Source: Nitrospirota bacterium (GTDB taxonomy: Bacteria > Nitrospirota > Thermodesulfovibrionia > Thermodesulfovibrionales > Dissulfurispiraceae). Taken from it: 64,000 nt of DNA. How positions within the stretch are numbered: position 1 is the stretch's first letter; every line of letters begins with the position of its first letter. The DNA lies in assembly GCA_040752355.1 (NCBI GenBank), contig JBFMHE010000002.1, positions 124,001 to 188,000 of the forward strand, written 5' to 3'. Below, piece by piece: positions 56,187 through 64,000 of this stretch. Below the pieces are notes generated by a model. The model worked only from the letters and a program-made list of their open reading frames with translations, was not told where the DNA came from and did no database searches. The position numbers were made by a program, and so were the translations under genes.

Positions 56187-58283
56187 CTGTACCATTCTCG
56201 GATAAAAAGGGCTTCGGTTCCGATACGCAAGAGCGGCGCTGCGTCGGTCCTTCTCCTCGCCGCTGCGGCGGTCCTTCTTTGCACCGGGCTCCTATCGTCG
56301 CGGGCCCAGGCAGCGCGACCGGAACCGAAGCAGGAGGTCAGGATCGGAGTTCTTGCCAATAGAGGCGCGGAGAGGGCTCTGGCCATGTGGTCTCCCACCG
56401 CCGCGTATCTCTCTTCCAGGATACCGCAGCACTCGTTTGCCATCGTGCCCCTCACCTTCGATGAGGTCAAGGAAGCGGTGCGGGACCGGAAGGTCGATTT
56501 TGTCATTACCAACAGCGCCGACTATGTCTCCATGGAGACCCTGTACGGCGCCAGCAGGATTCTCACCTTGAGGAATAGGGAGGACGGCAGCAGCTACACG
56601 CGCTTCGGCGGGGTGATCTTCACGAGAGCGGACCGTTCCGGGATCAGGGACCTTGCCGATCTTAAAGGGAAAACTTTTACGGCTGTCGGAAGGAGCTCGT
56701 TCGGCGGCTGGCTGATGGCCCAGCGCGAGCTGAAGCGCTCCGGGATCGATCCTTACCGCCACTTCGCGGCAGTGCGTTTCAGCGGAACACACGATGCGGT
56801 CGTAAAGGCGGTGCTGAGCGGCGCCGCCGACGCAGGGACCGTCCGCACCGGGATTCTCGAGCGGATGGCGAAGGAAGGACGTGTAGCGCTCCGGGACATT
56901 CGCATTCTCAACCCCCGGAGCTCCGCCGGCTTTCCCTTTCTCCACAGCACCATGCTCTACCCGGAGTGGCCGATAGCAAAGATGAAGGACACCACCGACG
57001 AGCAGGCGAAAGCGGTGGCCCTTGCCCTGCTCACCATGCGCGAAGAGAGCCCCGCAGCACGGGCGGCCGGCATCGCGGGATGGACGATCCCCCTCGACTA
57101 TCAGCCTGTTCACGACTGCCTGAGAGAGCTCAAGGCCGGGCCTTATAAGGAGCTCGGAACGGTGAGTCCTGCAGACGTGCTGCTGGCGTACTGGCACTGG
57201 TTCGCCTTCGCTGTCGCAGCGCTGGTGATCATGGCCGCTACGACGATAGCAGTGCTGAGGCTGAACCGGCAGCTGCGGAGCTCGCGGGCAGCGCTGGAGC
57301 GCACCCGGAGCACTCTCGAGCTGAGAGTGCAGGAGCGCACCGATGCCCTGGAAAAGGCGAATGCCGAGCTCCGGCAGGAAATCATCGAACGTACGCTGGC
57401 GGAGGACGCGCTCAGGAAGAGCGAGGAGCGCTACCGTGACCTCTTCGAGCATGCGGACGATCTCATCCAGTGCGTTGCTCCCGACGGAAGGTTCCAATAC
57501 GTCAACGAGGCGTGGCTGAGGGCGCTCGGCTACAGGAGTGAGGAGCTCCGGGCCCTGACCATCTTCGATGTCATTCATCCCGATTGCCATGACCACTGCA
57601 GCGAGATATTCCGGCGTATTCTCTCGGGAGAGAGCTTCAGCTCCATCGAGGTCACCTTCGTCACCAAGAGCGGTGAAACGATCATTGTCGAGGGGAGCGT
57701 CAACTGCAATCTCGACGACAATAAGCCCGTCGCGACCAGGGGGATATTCCGTGACGTTACCGAGCGGAAGATGATGGAGGCGCGGCTGAAGGAGCTTGCG
57801 GAGAGAGACCCGCTCACCAATATTCTTAACCGCAGGAAGCTCTACGACCTGCTGGACACCGAGGTCCAGCGGGCACTGCGCTATCGCAAGCACCTCTCGC
57901 TTATCCTCTTCGATATCGACGACTTCAAAAGGGTGAATGACACCTTCGGCCACGCCGAAGGAGACATGGTGCTCATCACCATCGCCTCCATTGTCCAGGG
58001 CGCCATACGGAAGTCGGATATCTTCGCCCGGTTCGGCGGCGAGGAGTTCATCATCCTCGCCCCGGAAACAGCCCTCGACGGAGCGTACGAGCTCGCCGAT
58101 AAGGTGCGGAAAGCCGTAGAGAGTTACCTGTTCCCCCGCATAGGACGGGTGACGGTGAGCATCGGCGTGGCCGGCTACCACGGCAACGACAGTACCGACA
58201 GCTTCATAAAGCGGGCGGATGATGCCCTCTACCGGGCGAAGGGGAGCGGGAAGAACAGGATCGTGAGCATAGCGATTTCGTAA
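56187..58283 (+). CDS. PhnD-like sensor with PAS and GGDEF domains
   Basis: A membrane sensor of about 698 residues. A PhnD-type periplasmic binding domain (about 50-320), a helix (about 335-355), a coiled coil, a PAS domain (about 395-510) and a GGDEF domain follow in order. The active site is GGEEF with an intact I-site (RKSD) five residues before it, so it should make cyclic di-GMP. The first ATG is at 56385, but the frame runs upstream through a clear signal peptide (VLLLAAAAVLLCTGLL, then SSRAQA) to a stop at 56163. No ATG, GTG or TTG exists before that signal peptide; a CTG at 56187 has AGGAGG five bases upstream and is my chosen start. Confidence 0.75.
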   Translation: MYHSRIKRASVPIRKSGAASVLLLAAAAVLLCTGLLSSRAQAARPEPKQEVRIGVLANRGAERALAMWSPTAAYLSSRIPQHSFAIVPLTFDEVKEAVRDRKVDFVITNSADYVSMETLYGASRILTLRNREDGSSYTRFGGVIFTRADRSGIRDLADLKGKTFTAVGRSSFGGWLMAQRELKRSGIDPYRHFAAVRFSGTHDAVVKAVLSGAADAGTVRTGILERMAKEGRVALRDIRILNPRSSAGFPFLHSTMLYPEWPIAKMKDTTDEQAKAVALALLTMREESPAARAAGIAGWTIPLDYQPVHDCLRELKAGPYKELGTVSPADVLLAYWHWFAFAVAALVIMAATTIAVLRLNRQLRSSRAALERTRSTLELRVQERTDALEKANAELRQEIIERTLAEDALRKSEERYRDLFEHADDLIQCVAPDGRFQYVNEAWLRALGYRSEELRALTIFDVIHPDCHDHCSEIFRRILSGESFSSIEVTFVTKSGETIIVEGSVNCNLDDNKPVATRGIFRDVTERKMMEARLKELAERDPLTNILNRRKLYDLLDTEVQRALRYRKHLSLILFDIDDFKRVNDTFGHAEGDMVLITIASIVQGAIRKSDIFARFGGEEFIILAPETALDGAYELADKVRKAVESYLFPRIGRVTVSIGVAGYHGNDSTDSFIKRADDALYRAKGSGKNRIVSIAIS

Positions 58284-58363
58284 GGGACGCCCTTTCCGAA
58301 CGCTGCCGCATCGCCATGATGCTCCTGTTCCGCGCGCTGTGCTTCAGTATAGTAGAATAGAAT

Positions 58364-59551
58364 ATGACCTGCTATCTTTCGCCGCACTGCGTGCTCAAAT
58401 GGCTCGAAACCCCTTCCGTATACGATCTGTTCGCCGATGAGCTTTACGAGCTCGATCGAGAGGCCTTCTCGTTCCTCCAGGCCTGCGCTGCTCCCGGGGG
58501 CGGCGACGGCAGCGCCGTCGATAAGGCCTTTCTGGATTACTGCATCGGGGAAGGGATTATCGGCGCTGTGCCGTGCAGGCGCGAAAGGCCGCCGGTCAGG
58601 CCCTCTCCAGCGCCTTCGCTGCGCTATCTCGAGCTCCAGATCACCGATCGCTGCAACCTGCAATGCGGGCATTGCTATATCGGCAGGTCCGGGGACAGGG
58701 AGCTCCCTCTCGATGCCCTAACGCGGGTTCTGGACGAATTCGAGACAGTGCAGGGCCTCCGCCTCCTCATCACCGGCGGCGAGCCGCTGCTCCACCGCAG
58801 GTTCGACGATATCAACCGGCTCCTGCCGCGCTACGCGTTCAGGAAGGTCCTCTTTACGAACGGGCTTCTTCTGGACAGGGCGCGTATGAGGGGTCTCGCC
58901 GTCGAGGAGGTCCAGTTCAGCGTCGACGGTATGGAGCAGGGCCATGATGCGCTGCGAGGGCAGGGCGCCTACCGGAAGGTAATGCGGGCTGTCGAGGAAA
59001 CGCTGGCAGAGGGGTTTTCGGTCTCGGTCGCCACCATGGTGCACCGAGGGAACCTGCATGAGTTCGATGCCATGGAAGCTCGTTTCACCGCTCTCGGCAT
59101 CAAGGACTGGACCGTCGATGCTCCGTGCGCTGCGGGCTCACTGAAAGAGCATTCACTCTTGCAGGTGAGTCCCCGCGAGGCCGGCAGGTATCTCAACTAC
59201 GGGTTCGGCGCGGGGCTGCACGGCGGAGGGGAGGGATTCGCCTGCGGTCTGCACCTCCTGTCGGTCCTTGCCGACGGGCGGATCGCCAAATGCGCCTTCT
59301 ACGCCGATGCCCCCCTCGGCACGCTCGCCGAGGGGCTGCAGGAGTGCTGGTCCCGGCTCGTCCCGGTCAAGCTGGCGGATCTCGAGTGCGCTGCGCTCTC
59401 CTGTGCGGTCATCGAGCAGTGCAGGGGAGGATGCCGGTACCGGGCAGCGGTAACGGGCAGTGAGGACTCATATGCCGGCACAGGAGAGCGCCCTGACGCT
59501 CTCAGCATGCGGCGCGACCTCTACCGGTGTCATGCGTATGATATAATTTAG
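58364..59551 (+). CDS. Radical SAM/SPASM peptide maturase with N-terminal PqqD-like domain
   Basis: A 395-residue enzyme. Residues about 5-68 (YDLFADELYELDREAFSFLQ, then FLDYCIGEGII) resemble a PqqD-type peptide-recognition domain. The radical SAM core has CNLQCGHC (Cys97, 101, 104) and TGGEPL (137-142). The C-terminal SPASM region holds seven cysteines (294, 310, 342, 347, 353, 357, 389), with a G-X4-C at 305-310, enough for two auxiliary 4Fe-4S clusters. Such enzymes make thioether or carbon-carbon links in short peptides. A 20-residue cysteine-rich peptide gene follows at 59611. There is no clear ribosome-binding site before the ATG; TATAGT lies just upstream. Confidence 0.9.
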   Translation: MTCYLSPHCVLKWLETPSVYDLFADELYELDREAFSFLQACAAPGGGDGSAVDKAFLDYCIGEGIIGAVPCRRERPPVRPSPAPSLRYLELQITDRCNLQCGHCYIGRSGDRELPLDALTRVLDEFETVQGLRLLITGGEPLLHRRFDDINRLLPRYAFRKVLFTNGLLLDRARMRGLAVEEVQFSVDGMEQGHDALRGQGAYRKVMRAVEETLAEGFSVSVATMVHRGNLHEFDAMEARFTALGIKDWTVDAPCAAGSLKEHSLLQVSPREAGRYLNYGFGAGLHGGGEGFACGLHLLSVLADGRIAKCAFYADAPLGTLAEGLQECWSRLVPVKLADLECAALSCAVIEQCRGGCRYRAAVTGSEDSYAGTGERPDALSMRRDLYRCHAYDII

Positions 59552-59610
59552 CTACCAGTTGCCCGGACATGAAGCCCGGGAACCGCTCCTTTGAAAGGGG
59601 GATCCGCACC

Positions 59611-59673
59611 ATGGTCATCAAGAAGGTTTCCAAAAAGGGAGCAACGACCTGCAAATGCAAGGGATCGTGCTGA
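59611..59673 (+). CDS. Cysteine-rich precursor peptide (candidate RiPP)
   Basis: A tiny ORF encoding MVIKKVSKKGATTCKCKGSC. A GGGGGA stretch lies nine bases before the ATG. An in-frame ATG at 59569 would extend it to 34 residues (MKPGNRSFERGIRT before the Met) but has no ribosome-binding site. The layout fits a RiPP precursor: a basic leader (VIKKVSKKG) and a core with three cysteines spaced C-X-C-X3-C. It lies 59 bases after the radical SAM/SPASM gene and 30 bases before a terminator, so it ends that transcript. Modification is inferred, not seen. Confidence 0.65.
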   Translation: MVIKKVSKKGATTCKCKGSC

Positions 59674-59702
59674 GCGCGTAGAGGCATTTTCATGCCGCAG
59701 AG

Positions 59703-59731
59703 GGGAGGCGGAGCCGCCTCCCTTTTTCTTT
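59703..59731 (+). terminator. Terminator after the peptide gene
   Basis: GGGAGGCGG-AG-CCGCCTCCC (or a 7-bp stem with a GGAGCC loop) is followed by TTTTTCTTT. It closes the radical SAM-peptide unit before the TPR gene. Confidence 0.8.
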
Positions 59732-59763
59732 AACTTTTATTTTTCATTATGCAATAATAAGCC

Positions 59764-61482
59764 ATGTCTCTATCGTATGCAGCATCGCTCATTGCCGCGC
59801 TGCTCATGTTCAGCGCATCGTGCCTCGCCGTCCCCGCCCCGGTCTCGGGCAGAGAGGAGGGGAGTGCCTCCACCCAGAAGGCCTACCTGGAATATATGCT
59901 GGCCTATGAGGCCGAACGAGAAGAGCGGTGGGACGAGGCATTGCAGCACTACCGTGAGGCGCTTTCGCATGACCCGGAATCGCTGCACCTGAAGACCCAG
60001 CTCAGCGCGGTCCTCATCAGGCTCGGAAGAATTCCCGACGCGCGCGATGCCCTCGAAGAGCTGGTGCGCGGCAGCCGGGAGTATGTCCCTGCCCTCGTTC
60101 TGCTGGGGCATGTGTATAACACCGAGAAGCGAGTCGATGACGCAGTCCGCATCTACGAGCGGGTCATAGCGCTCGACCCGTCGAGGGATGAAGCGCGGCT
60201 CCTCCTGGGCGCGCTCTATGTCGCGCAGGGCGCCTCGAAGAAGGCGCATGCCCTCTTCGAGGAGGTCCTGAAGAAGGACCCCGAGAATATCATGGCCCTC
60301 TATTCCGTCGCATCGATCTATATGGAGCATAAAGAATATGATCGTGCGGAGGCGCTTTTCCGGAAGATGATCGAGGTCCAGCCATCCCTGGATGTCGCCT
60401 ACCTGAATGCGGGCCTCATCCGGGAGCTGAAAGGAGATATCCCGGGGGCCGAGGAGAGTTACCGGAAGGCCCTCGAAATGAACCCGAACAGCACGCTTGC
60501 CAGAGAGAAGCTGATCCAGCTCTATCTCTCACAGAAGGCCTTCGCCAAAGTGATACAGGAGCTCGAGGCCGCACGGGAGCGGCTGCCCGGCAATGTCGAT
60601 ATCCGTTACAAGCTCGGACTGCTCTACCTCCAGGAGGGCGCGCACGAGAAGGCCCTCTCCGAATTCACGATCGCCCTCGAAGCGCGGCCCGCGGATGTCG
60701 CCCTTATGTATTACAAGACGCTCGCTCTCGAGGAGTTGAAGCGCTATGACGAGGCGATCGTCGTGCTGAAGAGGATCCTCTCGATCGATCCCAAGAATAT
60801 CAACGCCTTCGTAAATCTCGGGTTCGTCTATACCCGCCAGAACCGCTACGAGGACGCGGCGAATATCTACGAGGAGGTGCTCAGCTTCGAAAAGGGAAAG
60901 CCCGAAATCTACGGCTACCTGGGCGCCGCCTACCTGCAGCTGAAGAACGAGAAGAAGGCGGAGGAGGTGCTCAAAGAGGGAACGCGCCTCTTCGCTGACA
61001 GCGATGACCTCTACTTCAACCTGGCCGTCCTCTACGAGAGGACGGGGAGATTCGAGGAGATGGAAGCGGCGCTGAAGCGTGTGATCGCGCTCAACCCCTC
61101 CCATGCCGACGCCCTGAATTATCTCGGCTACAGCTATGCCGACAGGGGCGTGCATCTCGACGAAGCCCTCTCCCTGATCACGAAGGCGCTCGACCTGAAA
61201 CCCGACAGCGGCTATATCATCGACAGCCTCGGCTGGGTCTACTTCAAGCTCGGGAGGCTGGACGATTCCCTGAAGACGCTCCTGAAGGCCCTTGCCTCGG
61301 TAAAGGACGATCCCGTCCTCCATGAGCACATCGGCGATGTCTACGAAGCGATGAGGAAATACGATCAGGCTGTCGGCGCGTGGCAGGAGGCGCTGAAGTT
61401 TTCCGGCAAGGAAGAGGGGCTGAAAGAGCGCGTGGAGCTGAAGATCCGGAACACCCGCGGAAAGACGATGATCCTTCCCTGA
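59764..61482 (+). CDS. Exported TPR-repeat protein
   Basis: A 572-residue protein with an N-terminal signal (MSLSYAASLIAALLMFSASC); the cysteine at 20 could be lipidated, though the lipobox is poor. The rest is about fifteen tetratricopeptide repeats (for example ALQHYREALSHDPESLHLKT and AILGYSYADRG-type DALNYLGYSYADRGVHLDEA). It is a periplasmic or outer-membrane scaffold with unknown partners. It begins after the terminator, so it is probably independent of the peptide gene. Confidence 0.88.
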   Translation: MSLSYAASLIAALLMFSASCLAVPAPVSGREEGSASTQKAYLEYMLAYEAEREERWDEALQHYREALSHDPESLHLKTQLSAVLIRLGRIPDARDALEELVRGSREYVPALVLLGHVYNTEKRVDDAVRIYERVIALDPSRDEARLLLGALYVAQGASKKAHALFEEVLKKDPENIMALYSVASIYMEHKEYDRAEALFRKMIEVQPSLDVAYLNAGLIRELKGDIPGAEESYRKALEMNPNSTLAREKLIQLYLSQKAFAKVIQELEAARERLPGNVDIRYKLGLLYLQEGAHEKALSEFTIALEARPADVALMYYKTLALEELKRYDEAIVVLKRILSIDPKNINAFVNLGFVYTRQNRYEDAANIYEEVLSFEKGKPEIYGYLGAAYLQLKNEKKAEEVLKEGTRLFADSDDLYFNLAVLYERTGRFEEMEAALKRVIALNPSHADALNYLGYSYADRGVHLDEALSLITKALDLKPDSGYIIDSLGWVYFKLGRLDDSLKTLLKALASVKDDPVLHEHIGDVYEAMRKYDQAVGAWQEALKFSGKEEGLKERVELKIRNTRGKTMILP

Positions 61483-61522
61483 GGATTCCGGCAAGCGCAA
61501 TGGACCCTCTTCGTTGCATCCT

Positions 61523-62422
61523 ATGCTGACGGTAAAGGCTCCTGCCAAGATAAACTGGTCGCTGCATGTCCTCACCCGGCGGGACGACGGCTATCATGCT
61601 ATCCGGTCGCTGATGCACTGCGTCGGCCTCTGCGATACGCTTACGTTCAGTGATACCGGCTCCACCGGTACGATCGAGCTCGTTTCCGCCATGGAGCTTC
61701 CTCCCGAGCAGAACATCGTCTATCGCGCTGCGGAACTGCTCCGGTCGCACGCGGGAACAGACCGGGGTGCGAGGATAACCCTCGTCAAGGAGATACCGTC
61801 CGGCGCGGGCCTCGGCGGAGGCAGCAGCGACGCTGCGGCTGCGCTGAAGGGCCTGAACGAGCTCTGGGGCCTCGGCATGGAACGAGCGGAGCTCAAGGCC
61901 CTCGGGAGCCGGCTCGGCTCTGATGTCCCTTTTTTCTTCGATGCTCCCCTGGCCATAGCAGAGGGACGAGGCGAGCTGCTCACCCCGCTGTCCCTCTCGC
62001 GCTCCTATACGCTCCTGCTGGTAAAGCCCGCGCTCTCGGTCGAGACGGCATGGGCCTACCGGGAGCTGTCGGCATCCGCCCTCGGTAGAGGGGGCGCGAT
62101 GTCGCCTGCCGAGGAATTGACAAAGGAGCGCCAGACCATTAATAATATCCAGTTAATTTATGAAGCCCTGAAATCAGGCGATAGGGCGCGCCTCGCGTCG
62201 CTCGTGCATAACGATTTTGAAGGAATTGTATTTAAACGGTATTCCGTAATCAGGGCGATCAAAGAGGGGCTCCTCGCCTGCGGTGCCCTGCCCGCTCTCA
62301 TGAGCGGAAGCGGCTCAACGGTGTTCGGGCTCTTCGAGGACCGGGAGACGGCGCTCAGCGCATCCCGGCGTTTCCCTCAGCACTTTTGCAGGGTTGCCGA
62401 GACGCTGACGACAGCGTTATAG
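61523..62422 (+). CDS. ispE: 4-diphosphocytidyl-2-C-methyl-D-erythritol kinase
   Basis: A 299-residue GHMP kinase of the non-mevalonate isoprenoid pathway. It has KAPAKINWSLHV at the start, the ATP loop PSGAGLGGGSSDAAA and the C-terminal MSGSGSTVFGLF. I use the ATG at 61523, which aligns with the usual start; a TTG at 61514 is an alternative. The last codons lie within an iterated GCGTTTAT repeat. Confidence 0.95.
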   Translation: MLTVKAPAKINWSLHVLTRRDDGYHAIRSLMHCVGLCDTLTFSDTGSTGTIELVSAMELPPEQNIVYRAAELLRSHAGTDRGARITLVKEIPSGAGLGGGSSDAAAALKGLNELWGLGMERAELKALGSRLGSDVPFFFDAPLAIAEGRGELLTPLSLSRSYTLLLVKPALSVETAWAYRELSASALGRGGAMSPAEELTKERQTINNIQLIYEALKSGDRARLASLVHNDFEGIVFKRYSVIRAIKEGLLACGALPALMSGSGSTVFGLFEDRETALSASRRFPQHFCRVAETLTTAL

Positions 62423-62528
62423 CGTTTATAGCGTTTGTCGCGTTTATAGCGTTCATCGCGTTGAGGAGCTTATTATAAATTACGCCATAACGCTGTACGC
62501 GACAAACGCGATAAACGCTATAAACGCT
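62413..62528. repeat. Word-type inverted repeat (GCGTTTAT units)
   Basis: Eight-base words (AGCGTTTAT, CGCGTTTGT, CGCGTTTAT) iterate at 62413-62460 and recur inverted at 62491-62528 (CGCGACAAACGCGATAAACG). The two halves can pair imperfectly around an AT-rich centre. The left half contains the end and stop codon of ispE. A duplicated GAACGGTCTT follows, just before tRNA-Gln. Confidence 0.7.
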
Positions 62529-62561
62529 GTACGCGGTGAACGGTCTTGATGAACGGTCTTT

Positions 62562-62633
62562 TGGGGCGTCGACAAGCGGTAAGTCAGCAGATTTTGGATC
62601 TGCCATTCCCAGGTTCGAATCCTGGCGCCCCAG
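62562..62633 (+). tRNA. tRNA-Gln (TTG anticodon)
   Basis: Acceptor TGGGGCG pairs with CGCCCCA, discriminator G. The anticodon loop is TTTTGGA with TTG, reading CAA. T loop GGTTCGAATCC. CCA is not encoded, so it must be added after transcription. Confidence 0.96.
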
Positions 62634-62635
62634 TA

Positions 62636-62757
62636 GAATAGAAGTAAGAAGTAAGAAGTAAGAAGTAAGAAGAAGGGGGAGCTTAGGGGAGTTCTTTTAT
62701 TCTGGCTCCTGTCTTCATTTCCTACTTCTCAGCTCCCACTTCTCACTTCTCAGTTCT
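62636..62757. repeat. Low-complexity AGAAGTA repeat and inverted partner
   Basis: GAAGTAA-type heptamers run in tandem at about 62640-62666, and CTTCTCA/CTTCTCC-type words occur in the opposite sense at about 62724-62757. The two tracts can pair. It lies between tRNA-Gln and prs, upstream of the prs ribosome-binding site. No ORF. Confidence 0.55.
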
Positions 62758-62788
62758 TGCTTTTAACTTTTCCTTTCGAGGAGGAACA

Positions 62789-63730
62789 ATGTCTGATCGG
62801 ATCAAGCTGCTCACCGGAAATGCCAATCGGCCCCTTGCCGCGCAGGTGAGCGGGCATATCGGGGTTCCCCTGACGGACACCGTGGTGAACAGGTTCAGTG
62901 ACGGCGAGATTATGGTCCAGATCAACGAGAACATTCGCGGATGCGATGTCTTCGTCATTCAGCCCACCTCCTCGCCGGTCAACGAGCATCTCATGGAGCT
63001 GCTGCTGATCATCGACGCGCTGAAGCGGGCGTCGGCAAAGCGGATTACCGCCGTCATCCCCTATTACGGGTATGCGCGCCAGGACAGGAAGGTGCAGCCC
63101 CGGGTGCCGATATCGTCAAAACTCGTCGCGGACCTCCTCACCGCTGCGGGGACGAGGAGGGTGCTCACCATCGATCTGCATGCCGCCCAGATACAGGGAT
63201 TCTTCGATATACCGGTGGACCACCTCTATGCAGCGCCGGTGCTCCTCGACCACATCAAGAAGAGCGAGTTCAGGGACCTCGTCATCGTCTCGCCCGATGC
63301 GGGCGGCGTCGAACGGGCGCGCGCCTTTGCAAAGCGGCTCGACGCCTCGCTGGCGATCGTCGACAAGCGGCGCGAGGCGGCCAACGTCTCCAAAGTCATG
63401 CACGTCATCGGTACCGTAAAAGACCGGGATGTCATACTGCTCGATGACATGATCGATACGGCCGGCACCATCACCCAGGCGGCCCAGGCGCTCGCCGACA
63501 ACGGCGCCCGACGCGTCTTCGCCGCCTGCTCCCATGCGGTGCTGTCGGGTCCGGCGCTCGAGAGGATAACCGCCTCGGTGCTGGAGGAGGTCTTGACGAC
63601 CGATACGATCCCGCTCGACGACAAGGTGAGCGCCTGCAAGAAGCTCACGGTGCTCAGCGTCTCGAAGCTCCTCGCCGAGGCGATCAAACGGATACACGAG
63701 GAGTCGTCGGTAAGCTCGCTGTTCGTATAA
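62789..63730 (+). CDS. prs: Ribose-phosphate pyrophosphokinase
   Basis: A 313-residue enzyme making PRPP from ribose 5-phosphate and ATP. Visible segments are [16 protein letters not shown], the ATP loop [10 protein letters not shown], the metal-binding [14 protein letters not shown] and the PRPP loop [20 protein letters not shown] before the ATG supports the start. The order prs then L25 (ctc) is common in bacteria. Confidence 0.97.
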   Translation: MSDRIKLLTGNANRPLAAQVSGHIGVPLTDTVVNRFSDGEIMVQINENIRGCDVFVIQPTSSPVNEHLMELLLIIDALKRASAKRITAVIPYYGYARQDRKVQPRVPISSKLVADLLTAAGTRRVLTIDLHAAQIQGFFDIPVDHLYAAPVLLDHIKKSEFRDLVIVSPDAGGVERARAFAKRLDASLAIVDKRREAANVSKVMHVIGTVKDRDVILLDDMIDTAGTITQAAQALADNGARRVFAACSHAVLSGPALERITASVLEEVLTTDTIPLDDKVSACKKLTVLSVSKLLAEAIKRIHEESSVSSLFV

Positions 63731-63812
63731 ACGGAGTAATGCCGCGCTGAAGGCCGGGAGCCTGGCGCTCGACGCTCCAGCGCGATAGACGCACTAATGA
63801 AAAAGGAGGAAC

Positions 63813-64000
63813 AATGGAGAGGGTAACTCTGAATGCGGAAAAAAGAGCCCGGTTGGGCAAGGGCGGTGCACGGTCTCTGCGGAGCAGCGGCGGCATTCCC
63901 GCTGTCATGTATAAAGGAGGCGATTCGCTTCCCCTCCAGCTTTCGGGCAAGGAGGTCTCGACCTTTATCGCCAGGACCGCGGGAGAGCAGGTGATCGTGA
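63813..64000 (+). CDS. rplY: Ribosomal protein L25/Ctc, N-terminal part
   Basis: The frame starts at the ATG at 63813, preceded by AAGGAGG, and runs off the right edge after 62 codons. The visible part (RVTLNAEKRARLGKGGARSL, then GGIPAVMYKGG) is the N-terminal 5S rRNA-binding domain of L25/Ctc. It follows prs by 82 bases. Confidence 0.93.

Noticed and set aside
62636-62757. CRISPR array
   Set aside because: The repeat unit is 7 bases with no spacers, and no cas genes are present.

Overview
The window is 64 kb of GC-rich, gene-dense bacterial chromosome. Many neighbouring genes overlap by a few bases, and I see no IS element, transposase, prophage, CRISPR array or rRNA. The gene mix (KaiC/KaiB without KaiA, a 13-heme cytochrome with a b-type cytochrome, a GH57 glycosidase, a UbiA-type prenyltransferase beside a deaminase as in futalosine menaquinone synthesis, DUF3786 and DUF4416 proteins) suggests an anaerobic or microaerophilic Nitrospirota-like or deltaproteobacteria-like organism. 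That assignment is inference; no marker gene fixes it.

Layout. 1-4.9 kb (minus): kaiC, two kaiB genes, a PAS/GGDEF protein running off the left edge, and a nitrilase-family amidase. 4.9-5.35 kb: two inverted-repeat elements. 5.3-8.4 kb (minus): a GalT-like gene that has lost its catalytic histidine, then an OmpR-type regulator and its kinase. 8.5-10.1 kb: a SprT-like zincin and a HepT/MntA toxin-antitoxin pair. 10.2-16.8 kb: tetR plus an RND efflux operon. 17-20.5 kb: polyferredoxin with an FNR-type box, TauE permease, tRNA nucleotidyltransferase. 20.5-25.7 kb: NarL/NarX-type pair, cytochrome b, 13-heme cytochrome, small membrane protein. 25.9-33.6 kb: M56 peptidase, GH57, FtsB, enolase, lpd, gcvH. 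33.8-39.8 kb: prenyltransferase, deaminase, cell-wall enzymes, phosphohexomutase. 39.8-42.9 kb: recR, ybaB, dnaX, SRP RNA, tRNA-Ser. 43-53.8 kb: DUF proteins, TlpA, clpC, priA, ribF, coaE, mutS. 54-58.3 kb: an HDOD/GAF protein, a small P-loop protein and a PhnD-PAS-GGDEF protein. 58.3-59.7 kb: a radical SAM/SPASM enzyme followed by a tiny cysteine-rich peptide gene. 59.7-64 kb: TPR protein, ispE, tRNA-Gln, prs, and the start of rplY.

The strongest candidate for an undescribed system is the radical SAM/SPASM enzyme (58364-59551) with its 20-residue, three-cysteine peptide (59611-59673) and a terminator directly after it: a minimal RiPP-like unit. Other unusual items are the KaiC-KaiB-KaiB-GGDEF operon, a GalT with HSL in place of HPH, a PriA with eroded helicase motifs, a lipoprotein signal peptide carrying a translated interspersed repeat, a secreted GGDEF sensor that seems to start at CTG, and a set of intergenic elements with 29-34 bp terminal inverted repeats placed just after stop codons.
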